DNA of 64,000 nt from Bacilli bacterium (GCA_900768345.1 CAAGCO010000007.1:124001-188000); one strand, 5' to 3'; numbered from the stretch's first letter, positions 25,589-34,998 are shown. Translations and numbers: made by a program. The notes: generated by a model not told the origin, from the letters alone.

Positions 25589-26110
25589 ATGGGACAAGTT
25601 AGAACTAAAAAAGAAATTGTAAAAATGCTACTTAAAAATAAAGAATTAGAAAATGAAGATGAATCTCAATTAATGGAGATTTTGTTTAATGAGCCAATTG
25701 CGATAGATGTTGATAAGCAAGCTTTAGAAAGTGAAACATGGAAAGATAAACTTGCTGATAAGATTACGGAGAAAGCAGGTAGTTGGGGATTTATTATTGG
25801 TTTTATAATATTTTTAATTTTATGGATGGGAATAAATCTTATAATACTTAGTGAAGAAGATGCTTTTGATCCATATCCATTTATATTGCTTAATTTATTC
25901 TTATCATGTGTCGCAGCCTTACAGGCACCAATAATTATGATGAGTCAAAATAGAGCTGCTAAAAAAGATACTTTAAGAGGTAAAAATGACTATAAAACTG
26001 ATTTAAAAAGTGAATTAATTCTTGAAGAATTGCATGATCAAATGACTAAGATACAATATAATCAAAATAAAATTCTTAGAATTCTAAGCGATGATGAGAA
26101 GGATAAATAG
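25589..26110 (+). CDS. DUF1003-family membrane protein
   Basis: 173 residues. Two transmembrane segments (about 70-90 and 103-122) flank a short loop, with the family hallmark DPYPFILLN and AALQAPIIMMSQNR. The N-terminal ~60 residues and the C-terminal helix are cytoplasmic. The molecular function of the family is not established. It is followed after 8 bases by the CPBP protease gene, with which it probably forms an operon. Confidence 0.8.
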   Translation: MGQVRTKKEIVKMLLKNKELENEDESQLMEILFNEPIAIDVDKQALESETWKDKLADKITEKAGSWGFIIGFIIFLILWMGINLIILSEEDAFDPYPFILLNLFLSCVAALQAPIIMMSQNRAAKKDTLRGKNDYKTDLKSELILEELHDQMTKIQYNQNKILRILSDDEKDK

Positions 26111-26118
26111 GTGAACTC

Positions 26119-27543
26119 ATGAAAAAGAATAAAAAGAATATATTTTTATATTTTATAGAAATGTTAATTGTGTTTATATTAATTGATTGTCTTATAACTG
26201 TATTACCAGGATTTATATCAAATAACATTTCATATTATAAATATGGTACCGAACTTTTATTAGAAGTTATATATGCATTACTTGTACTTGTTGTTATGTT
26301 GCTATTTAAAAATTCATATGTATTTACTGATAAAAAACAAAAGTTCTTTAAATCAATTACTTTAGGATTCCCAATGCTTATAATAGCAGGTATATCTTTA
26401 CTTGGAAGTTTATCTTCTCTTGATGGATTTAATCTTGGAAATTTTATAAATTTATTATTTTTAACAATATTTATTGGTATAGCTGAAGAATTCTTATGTA
26501 GAGGATGGCTTCAAAATGAATTTATTGAAAGATATGGGGATACGAAAAAACACATTATACTTTCTATATCATTTTCATCTTTAATATTTGGATTAATTCA
26601 TTTAACTAATTTGGTAGCTGGTCAAGATTTACTTACAACTATAATACAAATTATTCAAGCAACATCAGCTGGTCTTTTACTAGGAAGTATATATTATAAA
26701 ACTAAAAATATATGGGCTGTTATATTCTTACATGGTGTTTATGATTTTTGTTTAATGCTTGGAGATATGAACCTAATAAAAGATTGTACATTTAATACAC
26801 CAACTACTGGTATTATTATTTATAATTCTGTATCAACATTACTATTATCAGGAATTAATTTTGTAGGTGCTTTACTTGTACTTAAGAGAACTAATTTAAA
26901 AGATGGTAATAAAGTTATAGATAAAAATGATAAGAGATTAGTTTGTACTATGATAGCATTATTTGTTTTATTATTATTACCAATTCAAGTATTTATTGAA
27001 GGATATGAAGATTATCAAGTATGTTATGAATTTAATTCTAAGACTATTAAATATAATAACATAGAGACACATTATCCATATTATGATTCTTATACTATTA
27101 ATCATATTAGAGATATATATGTTGGAGAAGATGATAAAATTGAAGCTAATTATATATATGAATTCTTTATAAATAATGATGGCCTTTTAGAGGTTAGAAA
27201 TAAGAATAACGATGATTTTGTTGTATTTGACTATAAAGATATTAAATCATTTGAAATAGTTGAAAATCTGAACTCATATTTAGTTATAATCAATAGTACT
27301 AATACAGAAACTAAAATATATTATAGTAATTATTTAAATAAGAATAATTTATCTAATACTCAAGCATTCTTAGAAGAATTTAAAAAATCATTTAAAACTT
27401 ATGATGTACCTTTAATTAGTGAAATGGGTTACATGACTTTAAAGAATGAAAATTATAAGTATCCATTATTTATATCTGAAACTAGAGATAAATATATAAT
27501 TGATATAGATTCTAATCTTTATAAAGTAGAATATGAAAAATAG
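26119..27543 (+). CDS. CPBP-family intramembrane metalloprotease-like protein with extra C-terminal domain
   Basis: 474 residues. The N-terminal ~290 residues hold about eight membrane segments with the CPBP (Abi/CAAX-type) motifs EEFLCRGW (near 122), FGLIH (near 155) and HGVYDF (near 206), which provide the Glu/His metal ligands. After a last helix (about 274-294) there is a ~175-residue soluble region, absent from typical family members. Related proteins process prenylated or peptide substrates, or give bacteriocin self-immunity; the substrate here is unknown. The ATG follows AGGTGA. Confidence 0.85.
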   Translation: MKKNKKNIFLYFIEMLIVFILIDCLITVLPGFISNNISYYKYGTELLLEVIYALLVLVVMLLFKNSYVFTDKKQKFFKSITLGFPMLIIAGISLLGSLSSLDGFNLGNFINLLFLTIFIGIAEEFLCRGWLQNEFIERYGDTKKHIILSISFSSLIFGLIHLTNLVAGQDLLTTIIQIIQATSAGLLLGSIYYKTKNIWAVIFLHGVYDFCLMLGDMNLIKDCTFNTPTTGIIIYNSVSTLLLSGINFVGALLVLKRTNLKDGNKVIDKNDKRLVCTMIALFVLLLLPIQVFIEGYEDYQVCYEFNSKTIKYNNIETHYPYYDSYTINHIRDIYVGEDDKIEANYIYEFFINNDGLLEVRNKNNDDFVVFDYKDIKSFEIVENLNSYLVIINSTNTETKIYYSNYLNKNNLSNTQAFLEEFKKSFKTYDVPLISEMGYMTLKNENYKYPLFISETRDKYIIDIDSNLYKVEYEK

Positions 27544-27564
27544 AGTTTTAAAAACTCTTTTTTT
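27542..27564 (+). terminator. Intrinsic terminator of the CPBP gene
   Basis: AGAGTTT / AAACTCT stem starting in the stop codon, followed by a T run. Confidence 0.8.
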
Positions 27565-27597
27565 GTAGTATTATATTTTATAACTTAGGGAGGAACT

Positions 27598-28842
27598 ATG
27601 AAGAATGTTAATTTTGATGTATATGAATATATAATTAATTTAGTTAAACAAGGTTATGATGTTGATTCTATATCTAGAACGTTAAATTTAGAGAAGTCTT
27701 ATGTAGTTTCTATGTTAAGAAGAATAAGAAGTGATATAGTTTCTTCAATGGATGAAGAGAGTTTTTATTTAATTACTATGATTGATGTACTTCTTAAAAA
27801 GAAAGTCAAGAATGTTACTAGAAATTTTGGTGGTACTAAGAGAAATCAAATATTTGATATGTTATGTGATGGTCAAAGTTATATGGAGATAGTATCACTA
27901 CTTAATATTAGTTTATCTGTTTATTTATCTTTACTTAAAGCTATGTATATTGATTTATATAATTATGGAAGTGAAGAAGAGAAAATATATTTAAATTTAG
28001 TTAGAAATAGTATTGATGAAGTATTGGCTGCTTTAAAATATGAAAATACTGTTGTTAGAGTTCATAATGATAAGATTCCTAGAAAGCAATTAATGGTACA
28101 AAAAGGTCTTAATAATGAAAGAGTTTTATCTCATTCATATGTTAGTGATTCATCTATGTTAGATGTTAGTGATAACTTTAAATTTATAGTTATAAGTGAT
28201 ACTCATTTTGGAAGCAAATATGAAAATTTTGATTATTTAAAAGAAGTTTATGATTATGCATTAAGTCATGGTATTAAATATATATTTCATGCTGGTGATT
28301 TAATTGAAGGAAGTTATGCTAATTATAGACGTTGTAAAAGAAAATATATGAATGTTGAAGCTCAGGTTAATCATGTTATTGAAGAATATCCATATGATGA
28401 AAGTATTATTAATGTAATGTTACTTGGTAATCATGATGCTTTTCCTATAGTTATTAATGGATTCGATATTTCTGATTCTCTAGATGTAAGAAAAGATTTT
28501 ATTGTTACAGGATATAGAAGTTCATATATGAAAGTTAAAGAAGAGTATATCTCATTAAAACATGAAATATCTAGATTATTAAATGAAGTTGAAGACTCGA
28601 CAGTACTTTTAAATTTCTTTGGACATAGTCATCAATATAAATGTTTCTTTGATGGAAAGTATGCCATATTTAGAGTACCAACTCTTGCGGATCTTCCATC
28701 TAATGCATACAGCATTGTTAACAGAGGATTCTTAGTTGGAAATATTGATTTTGAAGGATGTAGAGCAGCTAATCTTTCTGTTGATTATATAAATTTTGAT
28801 GATAAGGATACTATTAGTTTTGAAAGAAAACTTATAAAATAA
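27598..28842 (+). CDS. HTH domain fused to a calcineurin-like phosphoesterase
   Basis: 414 residues, cytoplasmic. The first ~150 residues contain two helix-turn-helix-like blocks (around 17-42 and 82-108), each reading as an RNA polymerase sigma-4/resolvase-type helix pair. Residues about 195-400 are a metallophosphoesterase with SDTHFGS (D and H ligands), GDLIEG, GNHDA and GHSHQ. The phosphoesterase could act on nucleic acid or nucleotide substrates, as in the YfcE/MJ0936 or Mre11 branches. The ATG follows GGGAGG. Confidence 0.8.
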   Translation: MKNVNFDVYEYIINLVKQGYDVDSISRTLNLEKSYVVSMLRRIRSDIVSSMDEESFYLITMIDVLLKKKVKNVTRNFGGTKRNQIFDMLCDGQSYMEIVSLLNISLSVYLSLLKAMYIDLYNYGSEEEKIYLNLVRNSIDEVLAALKYENTVVRVHNDKIPRKQLMVQKGLNNERVLSHSYVSDSSMLDVSDNFKFIVISDTHFGSKYENFDYLKEVYDYALSHGIKYIFHAGDLIEGSYANYRRCKRKYMNVEAQVNHVIEEYPYDESIINVMLLGNHDAFPIVINGFDISDSLDVRKDFIVTGYRSSYMKVKEEYISLKHEISRLLNEVEDSTVLLNFFGHSHQYKCFFDGKYAIFRVPTLADLPSNAYSIVNRGFLVGNIDFEGCRAANLSVDYINFDDKDTISFERKLIK

Positions 28843-28877
28843 AAAACTTGAATTAATTGTTATTCAAGTTTTCTTTT
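28841..28877. terminator. Bidirectional terminator between the phosphoesterase gene and rnj
   Basis: 11-bp stem AAAACTTGAAT / ATTCAAGTTTT with A tracts on the left and T tracts on the right, so it works on both strands. The rnj stop codon is in the loop. Confidence 0.88.
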
Positions 28878-30541
28878 GTTGTTAATATCATTGGAATTAT
28901 AATTGGTCTTCTACCAGTTAATTCTATAACATATGAATTTATTTCTAAGATAATTCTATTTTTTAAGTCTGTTAGACTGAAGTTATCTTTTTCAAGTTCG
29001 TTTAATGCGATTATATTTGTTTTATCTTGTATTTTTTTAATCAGGTCTTGATTGTCATTTACTACTACGAATCCTCTTGTAGTTATATTTGGTTCTAATA
29101 ATAGTTTTTTATTAACTAAATCTATATTTAATATAACTATAAGTACTCCATCTGTTGACATTATTTTTCTATCTTTTATGATTGAAACACCAACGTCTCC
29201 AATTCTGCTTCCATCTACATATATATCATTTATTGGAATAGAGCCTTTTCTATAAACAACTCCATCTTTAAGAGCAATCACATCTCCATTTTTGCATACG
29301 AATGTATTTTCTCTTGGTATATCACAAAGTACTCCTAAGTCAGTGTGTGCTACTAACATTCTATATTCACCATGCATTGGCATGAAGTATTTAGGACGTA
29401 TAAGTCTTAATAATAATTTTAATTCTTCTTGTTTTGCGTGTCCACTTGTGTGTACATCATATTCACTAGTGTTAGTATAAACTTTAGCACCTTTTAAATA
29501 TAATTTATTAATGATTCTATTAATTGACATTGAGTTACCTGGTATTGGTGAACTTGAGAATATAACAGTATCATCTTTCATAAGAGTTATATTTCTATCG
29601 TTTCCATTTGCGATACGAGATAGAGCAGCTAAAGGTTCTCCTTGACTACCTGTACAAAGTAAACATACTTTTGATGGTGGAAGTTTATTAGCTTCATCAC
29701 TTGTTATAAATATATCTTTATCTTTTATATAACCACATTCTATAGCTATTTCAATATTTGTATTCATACTACGACCAAATACTGCGATTTTTCTATTGTT
29801 TTCTTTACATGTTTCTACGATGTGAGTAAGTCTATAGATGTTACTTGCGAATGTAGCTAATATTATTCTTGATTCAGTGTTTGCTGCGAATATTTCTCCA
29901 AGTGCTTCGTCTACTACTGATTCACTTGCTGAGAAACCTGAAGTTAATGCATTAGTTGAGTCACTCATAAGTAGTGTAACGCCATCGTTACCGATAGCAG
30001 CCATTTTACCCATGTTAGCAACTGGTCCGATAGGAGTTAAATCTATTTTGAAGTCTCCTGTTTCTACTATAGTTCCATTTGGAGTATGTATTGCCATACC
30101 AAATGAATCTGGTATAGAGTGAGTAGTTGTGAAGAACTCAATACTAAAATGTTTAGTTCTAATATATAATTCTTCATTAACAGTTACCATTTTAGGACAA
30201 GGTATATTTCTTTCTTCAAGTTTATTCTTAATAAGTTTTCCTGCGATATTAGGTGTATATATAACAGGTATATTAATATTTTGAAGTAAGAATGGTATAC
30301 CACCAATATGATCTTCATGACCATGTGTTATAATTAAACCTTTAATTTTGTTTTGCATAGTTTTAAGAACATTATAATCAGCTAGTACATAGTCAATTCC
30401 CATTAAATCATCTTCTGGAAACATAACTCCACAATCTATTATAAATAATTCTTCTTCATGCATAACAACATACATATTTTTACCAACTTCGCCTAAGCCA
30501 CCTAACGCACAGACTAAAGTCTCGTTATTTTTACTATTCAT
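28853..30541 (-). CDS. rnj: Ribonuclease J
   Basis: 562 residues counted from the ATG at 30541, which follows AAGGGATG; the in-frame TTG at 30565 is at the transcription start and lacks a ribosome binding site. The metallo-beta-lactamase/beta-CASP core shows THGHEDHIGG (H73, H75, D77, H78) and later HTSGHAKQEE. It is the 5'-3' exo-/endoribonuclease of mRNA and rRNA processing in Bacilli. Only one RNase J is in this window. It is one of two minus-strand genes and diverges from ftsY. Confidence 0.95.
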   Translation of the reverse strand: MNSKNNETLVCALGGLGEVGKNMYVVMHEEELFIIDCGVMFPEDDLMGIDYVLADYNVLKTMQNKIKGLIITHGHEDHIGGIPFLLQNINIPVIYTPNIAGKLIKNKLEERNIPCPKMVTVNEELYIRTKHFSIEFFTTTHSIPDSFGMAIHTPNGTIVETGDFKIDLTPIGPVANMGKMAAIGNDGVTLLMSDSTNALTSGFSASESVVDEALGEIFAANTESRIILATFASNIYRLTHIVETCKENNRKIAVFGRSMNTNIEIAIECGYIKDKDIFITSDEANKLPPSKVCLLCTGSQGEPLAALSRIANGNDRNITLMKDDTVIFSSSPIPGNSMSINRIINKLYLKGAKVYTNTSEYDVHTSGHAKQEELKLLLRLIRPKYFMPMHGEYRMLVAHTDLGVLCDIPRENTFVCKNGDVIALKDGVVYRKGSIPINDIYVDGSRIGDVGVSIIKDRKIMSTDGVLIVILNIDLVNKKLLLEPNITTRGFVVVNDNQDLIKKIQDKTNIIALNELEKDNFSLTDLKNRIILEINSYVIELTGRRPIIIPMILTTKENLNNN

Positions 30542-30578
30542 TTCATCATCCCTTCGAAAAGTCAATTTGTATTTATAG

Positions 30579-30587
30579 ATTATATCA
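30579..30587 (-). promoter_or_regulatory. Extended -10 promoter of rnj
   Basis: TGATATAAT on the minus strand, about 38 bases before the rnj ATG. Confidence 0.65.
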
Positions 30588-30624
30588 AAAAAATTAAGTT
30601 TTGTCTAGTTATCGGGATTTTATA

Positions 30625-30633
30625 TGGTATAAT
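30625..30633 (+). promoter_or_regulatory. Extended -10 promoter of ftsY-ylxM
   Basis: TGGTATAAT, 19 bases before the ftsY start and divergent from the rnj promoter. Confidence 0.7.
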
Positions 30634-30651
30634 AGCAATTAGGTGATGAAG

Positions 30652-31686
30652 ATGGGATTTTTTAGTAAAATTAAAAATATTTTTAATAAGCAAGAAGAGA
30701 TTAAAGAAAAAATTAATGAAGAAGAAATAGATAATAGTGAAAAAAGTGAAGAAATAGAAGAAGCTGAAGAGACAGAAAAGTATGTTGAAGGTCTTTCTAA
30801 GAGTCGTGATAATTTTGTTAGCAAACTTTCATTATTAGGTATTAAATATACTAAAATAAGTGATGACTTTTATGATGAACTTGAAGAAATATTAATTACT
30901 GCTGATATTGGTGTTAACACTGTTATGGATTTTGTTGATAGACTTAAAAAACGTGTTAAAAGTGAAAGTATTACTGACTTTGAATATTTAAAAGAAATAA
31001 TAGTTGATGAGTTATTCATGATTTATGTTGGGGATGATATCTTATCAAGTAAACTTAATCTTAAAGAAGATGAAACTAACGTAGTTCTTTTTGTAGGAGT
31101 TAATGGTGTTGGTAAAACCACTAGTATTGCTAAAATAGCTAATAAGTTTAAAAATGAAGGAAAGAAAATAATGTTAATTGCTGGAGATACTTTTAGAGCA
31201 GGAGCAGTTAATCAATTAAATGAATGGGCAGAAAGAATTGGAGTATCTTTTTATGGAGATGATAGAAAAGATCCTTCTGCTGTTATATACGATGGACTTA
31301 AAAAAGCTAAAGATGAAAAGTATGACTTAGTACTTGTAGATACAGCTGGTAGACTTCAAAACAAAGTTAATTTAATGAAAGAACTTGAAAAGATGAATAG
31401 AGTTATTAATGAAATATTACCTGGTAATCCAGTTGAAACATTACTTGTTATAGATGCTACTACTGGGCAAAACGGTATAGCACAAGCTAAGAGTTTTAAA
31501 GAAATAACAAATATTACAGGAATAGTTCTTACTAAACTCGATGGTACTGCTAAAGGTGGTATAGTACTTGCTATTAAAGAATTAGTAAATATCCCAGTTA
31601 AGTTTGTTGGGCTTGGAGAAAAAGAAACTGATTTAATACCATTTGATATTGAAAAATATATATATGGATTATTTAAGGAGTTCTAA
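30652..31686 (+). CDS. ftsY: Signal recognition particle receptor FtsY
   Basis: 344 residues. A short acidic A domain (about residues 15-50, Glu-rich) is followed by the N domain and the SRP GTPase G domain: G1 GVNGVGKTTSIAK, DTAGRLQ, TKLDGTAKGG. It docks Ffh-ribosome complexes to the membrane. The ATG at 30652 is 6 bases after AGGTG; the upstream in-frame codons from 30643 overlap that site. It overlaps ylxM by one base. Confidence 0.97.
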   Translation: MGFFSKIKNIFNKQEEIKEKINEEEIDNSEKSEEIEEAEETEKYVEGLSKSRDNFVSKLSLLGIKYTKISDDFYDELEEILITADIGVNTVMDFVDRLKKRVKSESITDFEYLKEIIVDELFMIYVGDDILSSKLNLKEDETNVVLFVGVNGVGKTTSIAKIANKFKNEGKKIMLIAGDTFRAGAVNQLNEWAERIGVSFYGDDRKDPSAVIYDGLKKAKDEKYDLVLVDTAGRLQNKVNLMKELEKMNRVINEILPGNPVETLLVIDATTGQNGIAQAKSFKEITNITGIVLTKLDGTAKGGIVLAIKELVNIPVKFVGLGEKETDLIPFDIEKYIYGLFKEF

Positions 31687-31979
31687 TGATAGAAAGAGAA
31701 TATATAGTAAATTTATATCTTATATATAAAGAATTTCTTAATGAAAAGGAAAGAAACTATTTTGAATACTATTATTTTGAAGATTATAGTCTTGGTGAAA
31801 TAGCAGACTTATATGAAGTTAGTAGAAGTTATGCGTCAAAATATTTAAATCAAATAACTAGTAAACTTACTAAGTTTGAAGAAATACTTAAAATTAATGA
31901 TAGAAATAATAAAATAAAAGAGTTATTAACAAGTGTTAAAGATGATGAAGTTAGAAGTAAAATAGAAGAATTGTTATAG
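31686..31979 (+). CDS. ylxM: YlxM family HTH protein (UPF0122)
   Basis: 97 residues, with a sigma-70 region 4-like helix-turn-helix (YSLGEIADLYEVSRSYASKY, about 36-55) and a C-terminal helix. In Gram-positive bacteria it sits in the SRP operon with ftsY or ffh and modulates SRP components. Start overlaps the ftsY stop (TAATG). ffh is not in the window. Confidence 0.9.
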   Translation: MIEREYIVNLYLIYKEFLNEKERNYFEYYYFEDYSLGEIADLYEVSRSYASKYLNQITSKLTKFEEILKINDRNNKIKELLTSVKDDEVRSKIEELL

Positions 31980-32022
31980 AAAAAATAATAATTATGATAT
32001 ATAATTTAGGTAGGTGATAAAT

Positions 32023-32451
32023 ATGAATAAAAATGGATGGGGATTAAGAGTAGAACTTTTATATATTTTAATGTTCTTATTTTGTTTAGTAGTAGCTACG
32101 ATAGGACTTAATAGATTAGGACTTTTAGGAGAAAATCCTGATGCTTTAATAAAGCCTGATACTGAAGAAAAAGAAGTATATTCTTATGAGCCACTTGAAA
32201 GAAAAGTAGTAGAAGCTGCTAAAAAATATTATGCTGAAAATTATAGTGATTCTTCAGAAGATATTGTAATTGTTAGAACATCAACATTAGTATCTAATGG
32301 TTATATGACTGCATTAACTGATGAAAAAAATAGAAGTTGTTCAGGTTATGCTAAAGTTATAACATCTTCAGGTGGAAATGTAGTATACGTTTCATATATA
32401 AAATGCCCAAAATATACAACTACTGGTTATGAAAGTGAAAATGATTTTTAA
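32023..32451 (+). CDS. Pilin-like membrane-anchored protein
   Basis: 142 residues. ATG 32023 follows AGGTGAT; a TATAAT lies at 32000-32005. One N-terminal transmembrane helix (about 10-30) is followed by an extracytoplasmic region with the pilin/pseudopilin pattern VVEAAKKYYAENY, STLVSNGYM, and CSGYAKV. It lacks the GFxxxE prepilin peptidase signal seen in the 19795 gene, so it may be a permanently anchored pilin-like protein. Overlaps the next gene by one base. Confidence 0.65.
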   Translation: MNKNGWGLRVELLYILMFLFCLVVATIGLNRLGLLGENPDALIKPDTEEKEVYSYEPLERKVVEAAKKYYAENYSDSSEDIVIVRTSTLVSNGYMTALTDEKNRSCSGYAKVITSSGGNVVYVSYIKCPKYTTTGYESENDF

Positions 32452-32777
32452 TGAGTAAAAACATAATGATAATTTGGGGTAGTTTAGTAGTAATGATTTG
32501 CGGAATGCTTGTAATACTAGGACTTAATCTTGAAGACAATAAAATAGAAAGAGAACTTAGAAGTGCTGCAAATCATTATATTGAAGATAATAATATTAAA
32601 TTATCTATGGCTAGTGCTACTATAATATATGTTAAAGAACTTGTTAAAGATGAATACATAGAAGACTCTAAAAAATATGATGAAAAGTGTATTCAAAGTA
32701 TAGTTGTATCTAAAGGACTAATACTTAATGATTATACAATTAATAAAGAATGCAAAAATGAAGAAGTTAGTGAATAA
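32451..32777 (+). CDS. Second pilin-like membrane-anchored protein
   Basis: 108 residues. One N-terminal helix (about 5-25) and a short extracytoplasmic domain with the same layout as the upstream neighbour: an AANHYIEDNN helix, VKELVKDEYI, then a Cys-containing strand (KCIQSIVVS). No prepilin cleavage motif. Translationally coupled to the previous gene (TAATG). Function unknown. Confidence 0.6.
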   Translation: MSKNIMIIWGSLVVMICGMLVILGLNLEDNKIERELRSAANHYIEDNNIKLSMASATIIYVKELVKDEYIEDSKKYDEKCIQSIVVSKGLILNDYTINKECKNEEVSE

Positions 32778-32790
32778 CTTCTTTTGTTTT
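32764..32790 (+). terminator. Intrinsic terminator of the pilin-like pair
   Basis: 7-bp stem GAAGTTA / TAACTTC then TTTTG. The stop codon (32775-32777) is in the hairpin. Confidence 0.75.
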
Positions 32791-32833
32791 GTCTATATTT
32801 ATAATATAATAATATTAAGAAAGGTGGTAACTT

Positions 32834-33628
32834 ATGAATTGGTTATTTTGGGTTATAGTAGTAATTGTAGTAATTACGTTACTAAGAAGTATTGTTCAAA
32901 TTGATGAATATGAAAGAGGAGTTAAATTTACTTGTGGTAAGTTTAGTAGTATCATGGAACCTGGTTGGAACGTAGTTTTACCAATATTTCAATCATATAA
33001 AAAGATTGATATAAGAACTAAAGCAGTGGATGTTCCAGAACAAGATGCTATTACTAAAGATAATGTTTCAGTTAGAATAAATGCAGTTATTTACTATAAG
33101 ATATTTGATGCATCTAAAGCTATTTTAGAAGTAGAAAATTTCTATTATGCAGTTAGTCAGCTTGCTCAAACTACTATGAGAAATGTAGTAGGTAGTGTAT
33201 CTTTAAATGAACTTTTAGGAGAAAGAGAAAAAATATCTACAGAAATTTGTAAGATAATTGATGAAGCTACTGATCCATGGGGAATTAAAGTAGAAAATGT
33301 TGAACTTAAAGATGTTAGTCTTCCTGAAGAAATGAAGAGAGTAATTGCTAAAGCTGCTGAAGCTGAACGTGAAAAAGATGCAATTCTTACAAAAGCTCAA
33401 GGTGAAGTAGAAGCATCTAAAAATTTAGCTATAGCTGCTCAAACTATGGCTACGACTCCTGGTGCTATGCATTTAAGAACATTATCAACTATTAATGATA
33501 TAAGTAGTGATCAATCAAATACAATTATATTCTGTGTACCAATAGAAGTACTAGAAGCTATAAAAGGTAAAAGTGTAGATGCTACTGAAGTAGTTAAAAA
33601 GATTACTAAAAATTATAATAATGAATAA
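32834..33628 (+). CDS. SPFH/band-7 stomatin-like protein
   Basis: 264 residues. A membrane-inserting N-terminal hydrophobic stretch (about 3-20) precedes the SPFH domain: VQIDEYERGVKF, PGWNVVLPIFQ, and the conserved central block QLAQTTMRNVVG near residue 112. A helical coiled-coil region rich in Ala and Glu (about 175-205) follows. Stomatin-like proteins oligomerise as membrane microdomain scaffolds, often with NfeD; no nfeD gene is next to it. The ATG follows AAAGGTGG. Confidence 0.9.
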   Translation: MNWLFWVIVVIVVITLLRSIVQIDEYERGVKFTCGKFSSIMEPGWNVVLPIFQSYKKIDIRTKAVDVPEQDAITKDNVSVRINAVIYYKIFDASKAILEVENFYYAVSQLAQTTMRNVVGSVSLNELLGEREKISTEICKIIDEATDPWGIKVENVELKDVSLPEEMKRVIAKAAEAEREKDAILTKAQGEVEASKNLAIAAQTMATTPGAMHLRTLSTINDISSDQSNTIIFCVPIEVLEAIKGKSVDATEVVKKITKNYNNE

Positions 33629-33633
33629 TATTT

Positions 33634-33664
33634 AAAGACATATCGTTTAGATATGTCTTTTTTT
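33634..33664 (+). terminator. Intrinsic terminator of the stomatin-like gene
   Basis: 10-bp stem AAAGACATAT / ATATGTCTTT then a T run. Confidence 0.9.
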
Positions 33665-33685
33665 GTAGATAAAAAAATATATTTA

Positions 33686-33694
33686 TGATATAAT
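33686..33694 (+). promoter_or_regulatory. Extended -10 promoter of the YdjI-like operon
   Basis: TGATATAAT followed by an ~80-base leader that holds an AT-rich hairpin (AAGTATAA / TTATACTT, about 33710-33752). Confidence 0.6.
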
Positions 33695-33780
33695 TGTAAT
33701 GATAGATGAAGTATAAGTAAGATATATCTTTTATTTTATACTTAATTTAGAAAAAAATGCTAAAGAAGAGAGGTATGATT

Positions 33781-34995
33781 ATGGGATTTATTAAAGCATT
33801 TTCAGGTGCTATGAGTGCCACTTTTGCTGACCAGTGGTTGGATTTTTATGAACCTATGAAAGGTGTTCCAGCAACTGCAGGATTATTTAGAGCAGTACCT
33901 AAAGGTACTAATGCTGGTGTAGGAGAAAACTACAAAGGACAAAACAATGTAATTACTAATGGTAGTAAAATTATTGTTCCTGAAGGTACAGCATTAATTA
34001 CAATGCAAGATGGACAAATTACAGGTTTAATTGCAGAACCAGGAGGATTTGAATTTAAGTCAGATGATCCTAACTCAAGAAGTATGTTTGCAGGTGATGG
34101 AATTTTATCATCAACTATTGGAACATCTTGGGAAAGATTTAAATTTGGTGGACAAGCTACTAGTCAACAATTAGCTTTCTATGTAAATTTAAAAGAAATA
34201 CCAAATAATAAATTTGGAACTCAATCAGAAATTTATTGGGATGATGCATATCTAAATGCTCAAGTAGGAGCTGTTACTAGAGGTACTTATACATTAAAAA
34301 TAGTAGATCCACTATTATTTGTTAAAAACTTTGTACCACAAAAATATTTAACAGAAGATGCTCAAGTATTTGATTTTGCTGATATGGATAATGATGCTGC
34401 TACTCAATTATTTAATGAAGTAGTTGGTTCTTTATCAGGCGCATTTTCTAATTATACAAATGATCCTAGTAAGGGAAATAGAATTGCTAAAATTCAAGGA
34501 GATCAAATTGGATTTGCTCAATCTATGGCACAAGCTGTAGAAGATGCTTATCAATGGAAGAGTGATAGAGGTTTAGAAATTGTTAAAACTGCTATCTTAT
34601 CTATTGAATATGATGCAGATACTAAAGCACTTCTTAGTGATGTTAAGAAAGCTGATGCTTTAAGTGGAACTAGAGGTAACTCATTTATGCAACAATCTGT
34701 TGCTCGTGGTGTTCAAGCTGCTGGAGAAAATGGTGGTGGAGCTGGTATGGCATTCATGGGTATGGGAATGCAAGCTGGTGCTGGTATGATGAGTGGTGTA
34801 CAACAACCATCAAATGCTAATCAAAATCCATTTATTAATGTAGCTGGAGCTGCAACTGCAAATACAACTGAAACTCCTGCACAAGCACAAGAAGATCCTT
34901 ATGCCGAACTTAAAAAGATGAAAGAATTATTAGATGCAGGTATTATTACTCAAGAAGATTTTGATGCTAAAAAGAAACAATTATTAGGTATATAG
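33781..34995 (+). CDS. SPFH-domain protein with C-terminal SHOCT domain (YdjI-like)
   Basis: 404 residues, counted from ATG 33781 after GAGAGGT. The N-terminal SPFH-type ('virion core protein'-like) domain (about residues 20-290) resembles Bacillus YdjI, which recruits PspA during envelope stress. A Gly/Met-rich linker (about 315-345) and a SHOCT domain at the end (YAELKKMKELLDAGIIT onward) follow. There is no transmembrane segment. pspA is not adjacent, but the next gene is a YdjG-like zinc-ribbon protein, as in the Bacillus ydjGHI cluster. Confidence 0.85.
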   Translation: MGFIKAFSGAMSATFADQWLDFYEPMKGVPATAGLFRAVPKGTNAGVGENYKGQNNVITNGSKIIVPEGTALITMQDGQITGLIAEPGGFEFKSDDPNSRSMFAGDGILSSTIGTSWERFKFGGQATSQQLAFYVNLKEIPNNKFGTQSEIYWDDAYLNAQVGAVTRGTYTLKIVDPLLFVKNFVPQKYLTEDAQVFDFADMDNDAATQLFNEVVGSLSGAFSNYTNDPSKGNRIAKIQGDQIGFAQSMAQAVEDAYQWKSDRGLEIVKTAILSIEYDADTKALLSDVKKADALSGTRGNSFMQQSVARGVQAAGENGGGAGMAFMGMGMQAGAGMMSGVQQPSNANQNPFINVAGAATANTTETPAQAQEDPYAELKKMKELLDAGIITQEDFDAKKKQLLGI

Positions 34996-34998
34996 TTT

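Noticed and set aside
28857..30122. Several plus-strand open frames opposite rnj
   Set aside because: They are shadows of the RNase J gene, whose motifs are on the minus strand.
30542..30565. TTG start for RNase J
   Set aside because: It falls at the expected transcription start, without a ribosome binding site; ATG 30541 follows AAGGG.
33710..33752. Hairpin leader before the YdjI-like gene as a riboswitch
   Set aside because: Only one AT-rich hairpin without a conserved aptamer or terminator is visible, so no riboswitch class can be claimed.
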